Notes under the pieces: model-generated
What the model was told of the DNA's origin: nothing
Database searches by the model: none
Seen by the model: the letters and a program-made list of their open reading frames with translations, nothing else
Shown: positions 26,793 through 35,275 of the stretch, piece after piece
Numbering within the stretch: position 1 is the stretch's first letter
Layout: each line of letters starts with the position of its first letter
DNA from: Acinetobacter tibetensis
GTDB lineage: Bacteria; Pseudomonadota; Gammaproteobacteria; Pseudomonadales; Moraxellaceae
DNA: 64,000 nucleotides
Reading direction: 5' to 3'
Assembly (NCBI RefSeq): GCF_023824315.1
Contig: NZ_CP098732.1
Span: forward strand, 2,666,001-2,730,000
Position numbers and translations under genes: made by a program

Positions 26793-28307
26793 CTAAGCTA
26801 CCTGTGTCGTCGGCTCCAATAAGGTTGCCGTATAAGGTAATAAAAAGTCATTTATTGGTTTAATATAATTATCCCACGCACTAGTTTTCGAAAGTAACCG
26901 AATAATTTTCGTCAATCCAGCCTCCCTACTGTCCCCTAGCTGTTCTATTAAATCATTGATAAATCCATGATTCTCTGATGGCAAAGGTAATTGTCTAACC
27001 AAGTAAATTATTTCCTGATCATCTTGATCAAGCTGATACTCATCAAAAGAATCATTTAACAATGTCAGATACATAAACTTTTCAGGTGATGTTTTTTCAG
27101 GCAAATTATATTGAAAAATAGAATTAAAAGTTTTCATCTGCAGCTCATCCATTAAAGGATCATCACCTACTAACTTTTTCCGGATTTCATCTCGTTTTTC
27201 ATCATCAGATACATATACATCACCATCTAATACAAAATAGTAATCTCTTAAGTTATTATCATTTAGGAACATGCCAGAAGCTATAGTAAAGCAATTTAAG
27301 GCTGCTCCGAACCGATCTACTTGAATATGTCTTTTAAGTTTCAATTTTGAAGCAACATGATTAACAATAGCTCTAGACAAATCATCCTCAACGAAAATAT
27401 TTACAGATCTAATTGGTCCTCCAATTAAACGAGTAACTGCATCTGGTTTAGTCTCATTCAAACAAAATGTTTTATCAGTAGAACTATAAATATGTCTTAT
27501 ATTGATATCTGTTCGTTCAACAATACTTTCACGATGTGTTGTAAAAATAACCTGTATTTTTTTTAAATTAGCTCTTTCAACTATAACTTCAATTAACTTT
27601 TGTAAAGCTAAATCATGTAGTAATAGATCTAATTCATCGATCAATATTAGTGAATATTTACTAGCCTCATAAATAGTTTTTAAAATATGAAAAACTTTTT
27701 GCTCACCTGCACTCATACTCAAGGCAGAATACTTTAAACCACCAACTTCAACACCAATGAATTCTTTGGATGAAGATTTATGAGTATTATAGCGAGTGTA
27801 AGTTTTATTAAGTACATAAGATGCTTTAGTTAATACATTTTCAATATCTGAAGTATTAACAGAACTAGTAGAATAATTAACACGTGATTGTTTCTTTTCA
27901 GATTCAATCATTGGTACACATTTATCAATACCTATATAATAAATTTCTCGTTTATGCCTATTCACATAACGAGGACTCCAACGGTCAGCATTCTTTTGAT
28001 AACTTCTATTAATAACATGTTCTTGCTGCCTATCTTTAAATGAATAATTAATAGTCAGACTAGAATTATTCCAAAGAGCGTCTGTATTAGGTAAGAAAAA
28101 ATCACTAAATTTATATTCCTCTCCTTTCCCATTATCTAGTGAGGAATATGCACATGCTAAAGCATGTAAAATTGTGGATTTACCATTACCATTAGGACCC
28201 AAAATCGCAGTAACATTATTCCCTAAAAAGTCTATTTCTAAGCCTTTTAAATTTTTTAAGTTCTCAACTTTCATACTAAGAATTTTATGGTCGCTAATAT
28301 TACTCAT
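26793..28307 (-). CDS. OLD-like AAA ATPase with C-terminal TOPRIM nuclease domain
   Basis: 504 aa. Walker A is 'GPNGNGKST' (37-45), the ABC signature 'LSMSAGEQ' (196-203), Walker B 'SLILIDELD' (219-227), and the switch His in 'TTHRE' (His258). The region after ~300 has 'FVEDD' (Glu307), 'GAAL' and 'VLDGD' (361-363), the E...DxD pattern of a TOPRIM metal site. ATPase plus TOPRIM is the OLD nuclease layout, known in phage exclusion and defence. No UvrD-type helicase (Gabija), separate TOPRIM partner (PARIS) or HNH partner (Septu) is adjacent. The gene is visibly more AT-rich than gatB and lies beyond the duplicated gatB tail. A stand-alone OLD or RecF-like repair role is possible. Confidence 0.75.
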   Translation of the reverse strand: MSNISDHKILSMKVENLKNLKGLEIDFLGNNVTAILGPNGNGKSTILHALACAYSSLDNGKGEEYKFSDFFLPNTDALWNNSSLTINYSFKDRQQEHVINRSYQKNADRWSPRYVNRHKREIYYIGIDKCVPMIESEKKQSRVNYSTSSVNTSDIENVLTKASYVLNKTYTRYNTHKSSSKEFIGVEVGGLKYSALSMSAGEQKVFHILKTIYEASKYSLILIDELDLLLHDLALQKLIEVIVERANLKKIQVIFTTHRESIVERTDINIRHIYSSTDKTFCLNETKPDAVTRLIGGPIRSVNIFVEDDLSRAIVNHVASKLKLKRHIQVDRFGAALNCFTIASGMFLNDNNLRDYYFVLDGDVYVSDDEKRDEIRKKLVGDDPLMDELQMKTFNSIFQYNLPEKTSPEKFMYLTLLNDSFDEYQLDQDDQEIIYLVRQLPLPSENHGFINDLIEQLGDSREAGLTKIIRLLSKTSAWDNYIKPINDFLLPYTATLLEPTTQVA

Positions 28308-28497
28308 AACACTCTATTTTTATTGAAAATAATATGAACATTTTAACTATTAAACCAATAATTACAATATCAATGTTGGCACAATTTAGTCTACCAATTG
28401 ATCATCGAACTCCTTTAACAAATGAGGCTTTATCTCATATGATATTCCCTCTTCTTTTAAAAAAGAGAGCTAAGAAAAGAATTCCTCTTAAGTATTA

Positions 28498-29013
28498 TTA
28501 CCTCACCACACCCAACTTATTCCAAATCTCAGGCGTCAAAAACGTCGTCACCATCTTGTTCAAATCCACATAACGCAACAAACCATTCAACTGTTGCTTC
28601 ACTTCGGTATTCTTTACAATTTCCTCGCCCGTAATCTGCCCCAACTGCTGAAAACTTTCGCCTACGGCTTGAATGCCCTCTGCCTGAATCACGGCTTTAG
28701 TTTGTGCCGAACATTGCTCAACCAAAATGCGCTGTAACACCTGCGCTACGTTTTTATCCAATGCGGTTTTCTGGTCTTCTGTGACCTGACTATACTGCTT
28801 TAAATCGGGATGCGTCGATAACGCCACAAAGGTCCATTGCAACACGGCGGTTTTATCGGTCGCCGTAGTCGATTTCACCAAACAGTCACTCAGTTGATCG
28901 ACCGTCGTACTCGCCATACTCATCTGCGTTGCACCCAAAACCGTGGCTACCAACAACACCGCACGACCAAGACCCGACCATTTCCCCTGAGTTTTCACAA
29001 GCTGAACTGACAT
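28498..29013 (-). CDS. Exported protein of unknown family
   Basis: 171 aa from the ATG at 29013 ('MSVQLVKTQGKW'). The basic start and hydrophobic core 'GLGRAVLLVATVLGATQMSMAS' look like a signal peptide with cleavage near residue 34. The mature part is helical with one Cys pair ('DCLVKS', 'EQCSAQ') that may form a disulfide. I do not recognise a family. It may start 13 codons earlier, but that extension would precede the signal peptide. It lies between the OLD-like gene and a LysR regulator on the same strand. Confidence 0.6.
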   Translation of the reverse strand: MSVQLVKTQGKWSGLGRAVLLVATVLGATQMSMASTTVDQLSDCLVKSTTATDKTAVLQWTFVALSTHPDLKQYSQVTEDQKTALDKNVAQVLQRILVEQCSAQTKAVIQAEGIQAVGESFQQLGQITGEEIVKNTEVKQQLNGLLRYVDLNKMVTTFLTPEIWNKLGVVR

Positions 29014-29058
29014 CTGCTGAATTCCAATAACTGATTGGCTTCTTTGTAGCACAGGACT

Positions 29059-29979
29059 TTAGCGTTGGTTGTTATGACTCTGTATCTCATGGTGCTGTCT
29101 ACCCAACAATTGCAACACATGCTGTAAACGTACATTTTCAGGATTGTCCTTATACACTGCATAAATTGGGGCAATACATGGTGGCTCTGCCTTTAACGAC
29201 TTATACACAATCTGTTTGTTCCAAAAATCTCGAATAGCTTCGGGCACAATGGATAAACCAATACCTGCCGCAATCAAGTTTAAACTGGAGGTTAACCGTG
29301 GGGCTTCTTGAACAATTTTGGGACTAAACCCCGCCTGATAACAACTCGCCATAATATTGTCGAATAAGTCTTGCCCTGCTAAACGGCGATACAGCACAAA
29401 ATCGTAAGGCTCTAAAGCTACCAATTGGATTGCATCTGGCTGTTCTGCCAATGGATGATTATTCGGCATCGCCACAATCAATGGCTCATCCAATACAGGC
29501 AAGCTATTTAGTCCCAAACCAATCGGTGCGGGTTTGCGTAAAAATACGATATCGTTTTTATCGTTGCTGATGGAATCAATCAGTGAGTTACTGCCATCTT
29601 CTTCCAGATGAATCGACACCGCAGGAAAAGCTTCACGGAAGCTCCGCAGCAAGGCAGGTAAAAAAGGATGTAACCCAACCGAATTGGTAAAGCCAATATT
29701 CAATTGCCCTTCCAAACCTTGGGTAATGTTCTTCACGCGCTGTGGAATCGCCTGTGCATGCGCCAATATGGTCAGGGCTTCCTGATACAACACTTTTCCT
29801 GCTTCAGTTACCTCTACGCCACGCGGTAAACGCTTCAGTAGCTGCACATTCAATTCATCTTCCAGACCTTTAATGATGCGGGTCAAAGGTGGCTGCTGCA
29901 TATTTAAACGAACGGCTGCACGTGAAATATTGCTTTCTTCTACCACTGCCACAAAGGCATTGAGCTTGTGTATATCCAT
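29059..29979 (-). CDS. LysR family transcriptional regulator
   Basis: 306 aa. The N-terminal winged helix-turn-helix is 'MDIHKLNAFVAVVEESNISRAAVRLNMQQPPLTRIIKGLEDELNVQLLKR' in character (residues 1-~60). The periplasmic-binding-like effector domain follows ('LNIGFTNSVGLHPFLPALLRSF', 'IVAMPNNHPLA'). It is divergent from the chromate transporter pair. The 114-bp intergenic region has a LysR-type T-N11-A palindrome (30001-30015), so it very likely controls that operon and itself. Confidence 0.92.
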   Translation of the reverse strand: MDIHKLNAFVAVVEESNISRAAVRLNMQQPPLTRIIKGLEDELNVQLLKRLPRGVEVTEAGKVLYQEALTILAHAQAIPQRVKNITQGLEGQLNIGFTNSVGLHPFLPALLRSFREAFPAVSIHLEEDGSNSLIDSISNDKNDIVFLRKPAPIGLGLNSLPVLDEPLIVAMPNNHPLAEQPDAIQLVALEPYDFVLYRRLAGQDLFDNIMASCYQAGFSPKIVQEAPRLTSSLNLIAAGIGLSIVPEAIRDFWNKQIVYKSLKAEPPCIAPIYAVYKDNPENVRLQHVLQLLGRQHHEIQSHNNQR

Positions 29980-30000
29980 CTTCCGCCCTCCAAATTAAAC

Positions 30001-30015
30001 ATACTTTTTAGGTAT
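30001..30015. promoter_or_regulatory. LysR-type operator (ATAC-N7-GTAT)
   Basis: ATAC-TTTTTAG-GTAT is a perfect dyad fitting the T-N11-A rule. A second ATACTTTT half lies at 30061-30068, 60 bp away, about six helical turns. Both lie between the divergent LysR and chrA genes. Confidence 0.6.
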
Positions 30016-30093
30016 GGATTACACCATAAATAGAATTTTTCATTATAACGCAACAGGCGCATACTTTTGACATTAGAACAAGTGAGGTCAGCA

Positions 30094-30669
30094 ATGAAAA
30101 CTGAAGTCATGACATTGGAGCAAGACATTCATCCCAATAATCAGGAATTATTTATGGGGTTTATGAAACTTGGTCTGATGGGGTTTGGTGGAGTACTGCC
30201 ACTGGCACACCGTATGATTGTGGATGATCGTAAATGGCTGACGATTGAGGAATTTACTCATTTACTTGGAGTGTGCCAACTACTGCCTGGCGGCAATATC
30301 ATCAATATGTCAGTCGCAATTGGCTATCAATTTCAAGGAATTAAAGGTGCAATTAGTGCTGCGGTGGGTTTGATCTCGGCACCCACTTTAATTGTGATTA
30401 TGCTGTATGAACTGTACACCCAATTTCAGTCCATTCCCATGGTCAAACACATGCTTGAAGGTTTGGCAGCGGCTGCCGCAGGTTTGTTGTTTGCGGTGGG
30501 GCTGAAAATGCTGCGTCCCATTATAAAACGTTATTTAACTTGGGTGACCATTGGCATGACTTTTCTATTTATGCTGGTCATCAAAATTCCCTTGCTGCTG
30601 ACTTTGCTGATTTTAGTTGCGCTTAACATCACAGTTTTAAGCCTGAATAAAGGAGCAAAAAACGCATGA
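30094..30669 (+). CDS. Chromate transporter family protein, N-terminal half
   Basis: 191 aa from the ATG at 30094, which follows GAGGTCAGCA. It has the CHR-domain start 'FMKLGLMGFGGVLPLAHRMIVDDRKWLTIEEFTHLLGVCQLLPGGNIINMSVAIGYQ' in outline: the GFGG motif and 'QLLPGGNIIN' in place of 'Q..PGP'. About five to six membrane helices follow. Short CHR proteins work in pairs with opposite membrane orientation. The stop overlaps the next gene by 4 bp (ATGA). Chromate export is the family's best-known role, but many pairs have unknown substrates. Confidence 0.88.
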   Translation: MKTEVMTLEQDIHPNNQELFMGFMKLGLMGFGGVLPLAHRMIVDDRKWLTIEEFTHLLGVCQLLPGGNIINMSVAIGYQFQGIKGAISAAVGLISAPTLIVIMLYELYTQFQSIPMVKHMLEGLAAAAAGLLFAVGLKMLRPIIKRYLTWVTIGMTFLFMLVIKIPLLLTLLILVALNITVLSLNKGAKNA

Positions 30670-31181
30670 TTCTGATTGCTTTAGCCATCGTTTTTACTCA
30701 GCTTTCGTTACTGGCTTTTGGCGGTGGTAATGCCATTTTGCCTGAAATACAACATCAAGTGGTCGAAGTGCATCACTGGTTAACTGCTACAGAATTTAGC
30801 ACCATGTTTGCGATGGCACAGGCAGCGCCCGGCCCTAATATGATGATTGTTCCGTTGGTGGGTTGGCATGTAGCAGGCCCCGCTGGACTCTTGGTCACCT
30901 CATTTGCCCAATTTGGGCCTTCATCCGTGATTACGGTATTCGCACTCAAATTCTGGAATCAGTTTAAAGACCATCCTCTACGCGAACGCTTTGAAAAAGC
31001 CTTAAAACCCATTACGGTGGGCTTGGTATTGGTCAGTGCGTGGATTATTGCCGATGCTTCGGCACAAAATAGTTTACTGATTGCTATCATTGCAATTGCG
31101 ACAGTAATGAGCCTGTTTAAGAAAATACATCCTCTTTGGGTCATGCTCTTTGGTGCAACCGCAGGCGCTTGTTTTCTATAA
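30666..31181 (+). CDS. Chromate transporter family protein, C-terminal half
   Basis: 171 aa, starting with the ATGA overlap. It has 'FTQLSLLAFGGGNAILPEIQHQVVEVHHWLTATEF' and 'FAMAQAAPGPNMMIVPLVGWH', the second-half CHR motifs (FGGG, QaaPGPN). Five to six membrane helices. Together with the upstream gene it makes a two-subunit SCHR transporter. A terminator follows at 31201. Confidence 0.9.
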   Translation: MILIALAIVFTQLSLLAFGGGNAILPEIQHQVVEVHHWLTATEFSTMFAMAQAAPGPNMMIVPLVGWHVAGPAGLLVTSFAQFGPSSVITVFALKFWNQFKDHPLRERFEKALKPITVGLVLVSAWIIADASAQNSLLIAIIAIATVMSLFKKIHPLWVMLFGATAGACFL

Positions 31182-31198
31182 AAATATCATAAAGGTAA

Positions 31199-31230
31199 AT
31201 AAACCCGCATTGTGCGGGTTTCATCATTTT
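31199..31230 (+). terminator. Terminator of the chromate transporter operon
   Basis: Stem AAACCCGCA with TGCGGGTTT (loop TTG), T-rich tail, 20 bp after the stop. Confidence 0.75.
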
Positions 31231-31293
31231 TCTAATTAGATACGGAGTGAATCCAACTCACCGAATGGCATCTACTGTCGGACAAAACATGAT

Positions 31294-31776
31294 TTAATAT
31301 TGCGCTAAATCTCGCTCCCGACAAGACAGCTCATAATATTCAGCTTGCGGGCGTCTTTTTAGAATATGACTATAATAATCCGTATTATCGTTTGCTATAA
31401 GGCCTAAAGTACACTGATTCTTTTTGGCAAATTGTTGCAATGCGGCCAAGTCCGCAGTTTTGCTTAATACAGCCCCCCAACCTTCACTGACACAACAGCC
31501 AACATACTGTGACATATATTCATCCGACACCGCGACCACACTTTGCCCCATAAACTTAAGCGGTTTTTTAATGCGAAATACATCATTGTAGTCATAACGG
31601 GAAACTTCAGGTTTCTTAGCAATAAAGCCACCTGCTTGTAAAACTTTAAACGTCGGAAAATCTTGTTTCGTAGTCCCCATCCCCCGATAGTTGGTCATGT
31701 CCGCAGCCATAGTCATTGAAGAAAAACTGATTGCGACCCATAACAAACTTTTTGAAACCCAGTGCTTCACACTCAT
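31294..31776 (-). CDS. Periplasmic protein of unknown function
   Basis: 160 aa with a clear signal peptide (cleavage after 'SSMTMA', ~residue 24). The mature part holds four cysteines ('VGCCVSEGWG', 'NQCTLG', 'LSCRERD') that could form two disulfides. I do not recognise a family. It stands alone with its own likely promoter in the 31777-31950 gap. Confidence 0.6.
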   Translation of the reverse strand: MSVKHWVSKSLLWVAISFSSMTMAADMTNYRGMGTTKQDFPTFKVLQAGGFIAKKPEVSRYDYNDVFRIKKPLKFMGQSVVAVSDEYMSQYVGCCVSEGWGAVLSKTADLAALQQFAKKNQCTLGLIANDNTDYYSHILKRRPQAEYYELSCRERDLAQY

Positions 31777-31984
31777 CTTTATTATCCTTTGTTATTGCTA
31801 TACGACAGACCCGCATTTTAATGCAGCTCAGGTCTAAAACAACTGATGATCACCATAATATTGGATGTCTTTTATTTTCCATCCGCCTACTGGTAATTCA
31901 TTACGACTAAAGACAATAAAGCCTGACTTAAACTGATCATCGGGCTATGCTATGGTAAAACATAACAACACAGAGGGAAAAATC

Positions 31985-32563
31985 ATGCCTAAACAGATTC
32001 TCATGCTGGTCGGTGACTATGCCGAAGATTACGAAACTATGGTGCCTTTTCAATTTTTGATAGGACTGGGTTATACCGTACATGCGGTCTGTCCAGATAA
32101 AAAATCGGGGGACAGTATTGCCACGGCAATTCATGACTTTGAAGGGGAACAAACCTATAGCGAAAAGCGTGGACACAACTTTGCCATTAATCATGATTTT
32201 GATGCAGTGAATACCACAGACTATATTGGCTTGGTGATTCCGGGAGGCCGCGCGCCTGAGTACTTACGCATGAATGCCCGTGTCATTGAAATTGTGCAAG
32301 AATTCGATACTTCGAAAAAACCGATTGCTGCGGTATGTCACGGTGCACAAATTCTGGCTGCTGCCAATGTATTGCAAGGCCGAACCTGTTCAGCCTATCC
32401 TGCTTGTGCAGCAGAAGTGAAACTGGCAGGTGGTCACTATGCCGATATTGCCGTAACAGAAGCGGTGACAGATGGACATTTGGTCACAGCACCTGCTTGG
32501 CCTGCACACCCTGCTTGGTTAGCACAATATGTAAAAGCACTTGGTGCAACTATTCAGATTTAA
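31985..32563 (+). CDS. DJ-1/PfpI family protein
   Basis: 192 aa from the ATG at 31985, preceded by AGAGGGAAAAATC. The conserved nucleophile elbow is '[14 protein letters not shown]' (Cys at ~119 in 'CHG'), and the acidic partner lies in '[12 protein letters not shown]' with '[16 protein letters not shown]' near the start. The family covers glyoxalase III, proteases and stress chaperones; length and motifs resemble YhbO/PfpI-type proteins. The exact activity is open. Confidence 0.88.
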   Translation: MPKQILMLVGDYAEDYETMVPFQFLIGLGYTVHAVCPDKKSGDSIATAIHDFEGEQTYSEKRGHNFAINHDFDAVNTTDYIGLVIPGGRAPEYLRMNARVIEIVQEFDTSKKPIAAVCHGAQILAAANVLQGRTCSAYPACAAEVKLAGGHYADIAVTEAVTDGHLVTAPAWPAHPAWLAQYVKALGATIQI

Positions 32564-32587
32564 GACATTTTATCTTAAGTAATGATC

Positions 32588-32620
32588 GTTGCGTTCCAGA
32601 CCACATGTTGGGAACGCAAC
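32588..32620. repeat. Perfect 10-bp inverted repeat without T-tract
   Basis: GTTGCGTTCC (32588-32597) pairs with GGAACGCAAC (32611-32620) across 13 nt. No T-run follows on either strand, so it may be a Rho-assisted 3' structure of the DJ-1 gene or a protein-binding dyad. Confidence 0.45.
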
Positions 32621-32790
32621 CCATAGATGAGCTATTTCATCACGGGCGATTGATGATGTATGGTCGGTGATTTGTTCCAATACCAATAAAAATAGCCCCC
32701 TTAATTTTGTAATAAGGTATGCGTTTTCAATTGAGTCTGCTGCTGACTGCCCCAGTTCCATTGATCCACTTTAACTGACCATTAAACGAC

Positions 32791-33768
32791 TTATCGCCCC
32801 TGTTTCAACATGCGCTTAGCACCTGCATGGTTATAGTTGCTAGCAAGATTTTGCAGAATTTTATCGGCTTGTCCTTTCGGGTTAGAAAAACGAGTGCTGT
32901 ATGCAGGCACACTGGTCAAACAACGTGCAACGAGCATGCCTGAATCTGTGTATACATTTGCATTGGTTCCTGCCAATTTGCCATAGTTATACGCACGTTG
33001 GGCATTGTTACAGGCATTTAACTTATTGGTCCCTTTGCTTAAATCACGACGAGCGGTGACATAAGCTTTAAGCTGCTGCTGTTGCGGTGTTTCAACTGCT
33101 GGAGCAGTTACAGTTTGCGTTGCTTCTACTACAGTAGGTTTACTTTCTTTCTTTTTCTCTGCTTCTTTTTTATTGTCAGGCTCTTTGGCTATTTCGGTTT
33201 TGCTATTTTTTGTCGTTGTAGCGCTCTTCGCTGTTTTTTTCTCTGCCGAGTTTGATGCTACATTTTTATACCATTGCTTGGCTTCATCCGCACTCAGCAT
33301 CCGAGTTTGTAAACTCACAACACGCGCTGCAAGACGACTTTCCAACTTTCCTTCTGCTGTTGGTTCAATCGAAACAATCCAACGCTCATTAGGTAATACA
33401 CATTCATAAGCACCGATACCTTGCTTCACATTACTGTTTCCCGTCAGGCGTTTTTTCTGTGTCTGATCTTTGACTAAATACAAATTACTTTTATACAGCA
33501 AGGCAAATTTGCCACCTTTAGCATGACAATAACTGCCTAAATACTTACGTGGATATAACGCTTGAGTTTCAGTGCTTTTTTGCTGTTGTCCCCAATCATA
33601 AACATATTCTTTCGCACCACCATTCGCAGCATTCAATTTTTTCTGGTCAATTAACGCTTGTGGTGTAGCATATTTATTGATGGAATCGGTACTGAAATTA
33701 CCGATGTGGTTACATCCCTGTAAAGTCATTCCCATCGCCCCAATGAAAATAAATTGTTTTACATTCAC
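32791..33768 (-). CDS. Putative lipoprotein with Lys/Glu-rich linker
   Basis: 325 aa. The lipobox 'LQGC' puts Cys19 as the lipidated residue, with a short signal before it. Residues ~60-160 form one domain ('YPRKYLGSYCHAKGGKFALLYKSNLYLV', 'CVLPNERWIVSIEP'). ~178-225 is a low-complexity Lys/Glu/Thr linker ('KSATTTKNSKTEIAKEPDNK'). ~232-325 is a helical C-terminal part with two Cys. I recognise no family, but the layout suggests an envelope-anchored protein reaching across the periplasm. Confidence 0.65.
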   Translation of the reverse strand: MNVKQFIFIGAMGMTLQGCNHIGNFSTDSINKYATPQALIDQKKLNAANGGAKEYVYDWGQQQKSTETQALYPRKYLGSYCHAKGGKFALLYKSNLYLVKDQTQKKRLTGNSNVKQGIGAYECVLPNERWIVSIEPTAEGKLESRLAARVVSLQTRMLSADEAKQWYKNVASNSAEKKTAKSATTTKNSKTEIAKEPDNKKEAEKKKESKPTVVEATQTVTAPAVETPQQQQLKAYVTARRDLSKGTNKLNACNNAQRAYNYGKLAGTNANVYTDSGMLVARCLTSVPAYSTRFSNPKGQADKILQNLASNYNHAGAKRMLKQGR

Positions 33769-34057
33769 GTCGTCGTTCTCAATAATTATTTTATTATTTA
33801 AAAATATCGCAAATTACATAAAATAACAAACCATAGGTCACTGATTTTATTCTTCATTTTTATTTTTTACTGAAAACTAGATCAAGCAAACTATATTTAA
33901 TGTTAAACAATTTCTACTTTTCAATTTTTCGTTGTATCAATTAACACAATTTTCTTAAATAGGCTCTATAGGAATGCACTCTAATAAAATATTGTTTTAT
34001 ATCAATTAAATAAAACTAGGCAACCCACCCTAGTTTCAATACATGATCATCAGCCAA

Positions 34058-35140
34058 CTACTTCAACACTGCCTCAATTTTATCTAACTCCCACACGCCT
34101 CCTGCGGCTAAACCTTTACACATGCCTGTCCAACGATCGACCGTTTGCACAAACTGTTGACCATTCCACACCCATTCTGCAATAGCCCAACAGTCGCCAA
34201 TGCCTCGTCCTTTTTGCCCACTATAAATATGCCCCTCCGAAAAATCTGACGCAGTTTCGGTAATAAAAGTTGCAGGACCTTTAAGTGAAGTATCTAATAT
34301 CCACATGCCATAACCTTCATTATAGGCGGCACGCCAGCACAGCGTTGTGGCCAATACCTTTTGTCCACTCAGTTTATACAGTTGAATCGGTTGTGGTTCC
34401 TGTCCATCACCTGTATATATCCCTTCACAAAAACCTTCAGCAACATCTTCCGTTTTAGGCTGCGATGACATCAACGTTTTATACAATGCCTGATAGTGTG
34501 CTTGAGTTGGTGCTAAAGTCCGATAAGGTTGATTTGCTGTCTTCACTGGTTTCACCACGAATTTTGGAGCAGCCGCTAAAACTCCAGCTTCACTGTTGCG
34601 TCCCTTTTTAATCAAAGCGCTGACAGTATTTATCCGTTTTTGGAAATCATCCATTTTTAACAGTGTCGCAGTCATGCCCTTATCAGAGATTTGCCAATGT
34701 AAATCCTGATTCTTAAACTCAATTTTGACATTTTGAGCCGCAACTTCTAATAAAGCATTCACTTGCAACTTAGACAGCGTCCCCATCAAAGGAAGCTCAT
34801 TGCCCTCCACACTCACCGCACCTAAGTCCCGACCATTCACAAAAAAATGAATATTCCGAACCTTAGACACAGGCAATTCTTCTTCTTCAAAACTCGCTAA
34901 AGCAAATTCTGCCTTTACCGTTTGCTTCGCCCCTGCGTGACGCGTCAAAAGTATTGATGCAGGTTCTGATTGATTGACATCATCATTTTGGTAACCCGCC
35001 ACACGGCATGTGCCTGTATTGCTACAATAAAGCTCCCAGTCTTCGTGAGAAAAGGACATCCCTTGAATGTCTTGTGCTAACACACTCGCACTAACCGCAG
35101 TTAAACATGTTACAGAAATAAAATAAGTGATACATTTCAT
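34058..35140 (-). CDS. DUF1176 family exported protein
   Basis: 360 aa if started at the ATG at 35140 ('MKCITYFISVTCLTAVSASVLAQ', a clean signal peptide). Earlier in-frame starts exist, none with a good ribosome-binding site. The body has 'DWELYCSNTGTCRVAGYQ', 'SILLTRHAG', 'CWRAAYNEGYGMWI' and 'GIGDCWAIAEWVWNGQQFVQTVDRWTGMCKGLAAGGVWEL', the DUF1176 blocks with paired cysteines. Function is unknown; members are periplasmic. It follows sbmA on the same strand but beyond a terminator. Confidence 0.8.
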   Translation of the reverse strand: MKCITYFISVTCLTAVSASVLAQDIQGMSFSHEDWELYCSNTGTCRVAGYQNDDVNQSEPASILLTRHAGAKQTVKAEFALASFEEEELPVSKVRNIHFFVNGRDLGAVSVEGNELPLMGTLSKLQVNALLEVAAQNVKIEFKNQDLHWQISDKGMTATLLKMDDFQKRINTVSALIKKGRNSEAGVLAAAPKFVVKPVKTANQPYRTLAPTQAHYQALYKTLMSSQPKTEDVAEGFCEGIYTGDGQEPQPIQLYKLSGQKVLATTLCWRAAYNEGYGMWILDTSLKGPATFITETASDFSEGHIYSGQKGRGIGDCWAIAEWVWNGQQFVQTVDRWTGMCKGLAAGGVWELDKIEAVLK

Positions 35141-35227
35141 CAGGAATATACTGCTATTTATTGTCATCATTATTTTTAGTTTAACGCTTTTCATATTTTT
35201 GAACAGAATTACCTTATTTGCCAAAAT

Positions 35228-35255
35228 AAAAAAACCTGCAAAATGCAGGCTCTTT
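35228..35255 (-). terminator. Terminator of sbmA
   Basis: On the minus strand CCTGCA/TGCAGG stem (3-nt loop) followed by seven T, 20 bp after the sbmA stop. Confidence 0.82.
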
Positions 35256-35275
35256 TCAATCGATAAACAGTTCGA

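Noticed and set aside
26793..28307. Complete Gabija, PARIS or Septu system
   Set aside because: The ATPase-TOPRIM gene has no adjacent helicase, second TOPRIM gene or HNH gene; flanking genes are unrelated or convergent.
26150..28497. Classical integrative element or prophage at gatB
   Set aside because: No integrase, transposase, excisionase or phage gene is present; only the repeated gatB tail suggests insertion.
28334..28573. Plus-strand 79-codon frame between the OLD-like gene and the exported-protein gene
   Set aside because: No ribosome-binding site, low-complexity start, and its end overlaps the well-supported minus-strand gene at 28498.
32570..32761. Minus-strand 63-codon frame after the DJ-1 gene
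   Set aside because: It spans the inverted repeat, has no ribosome-binding site and no recognisable protein pattern.
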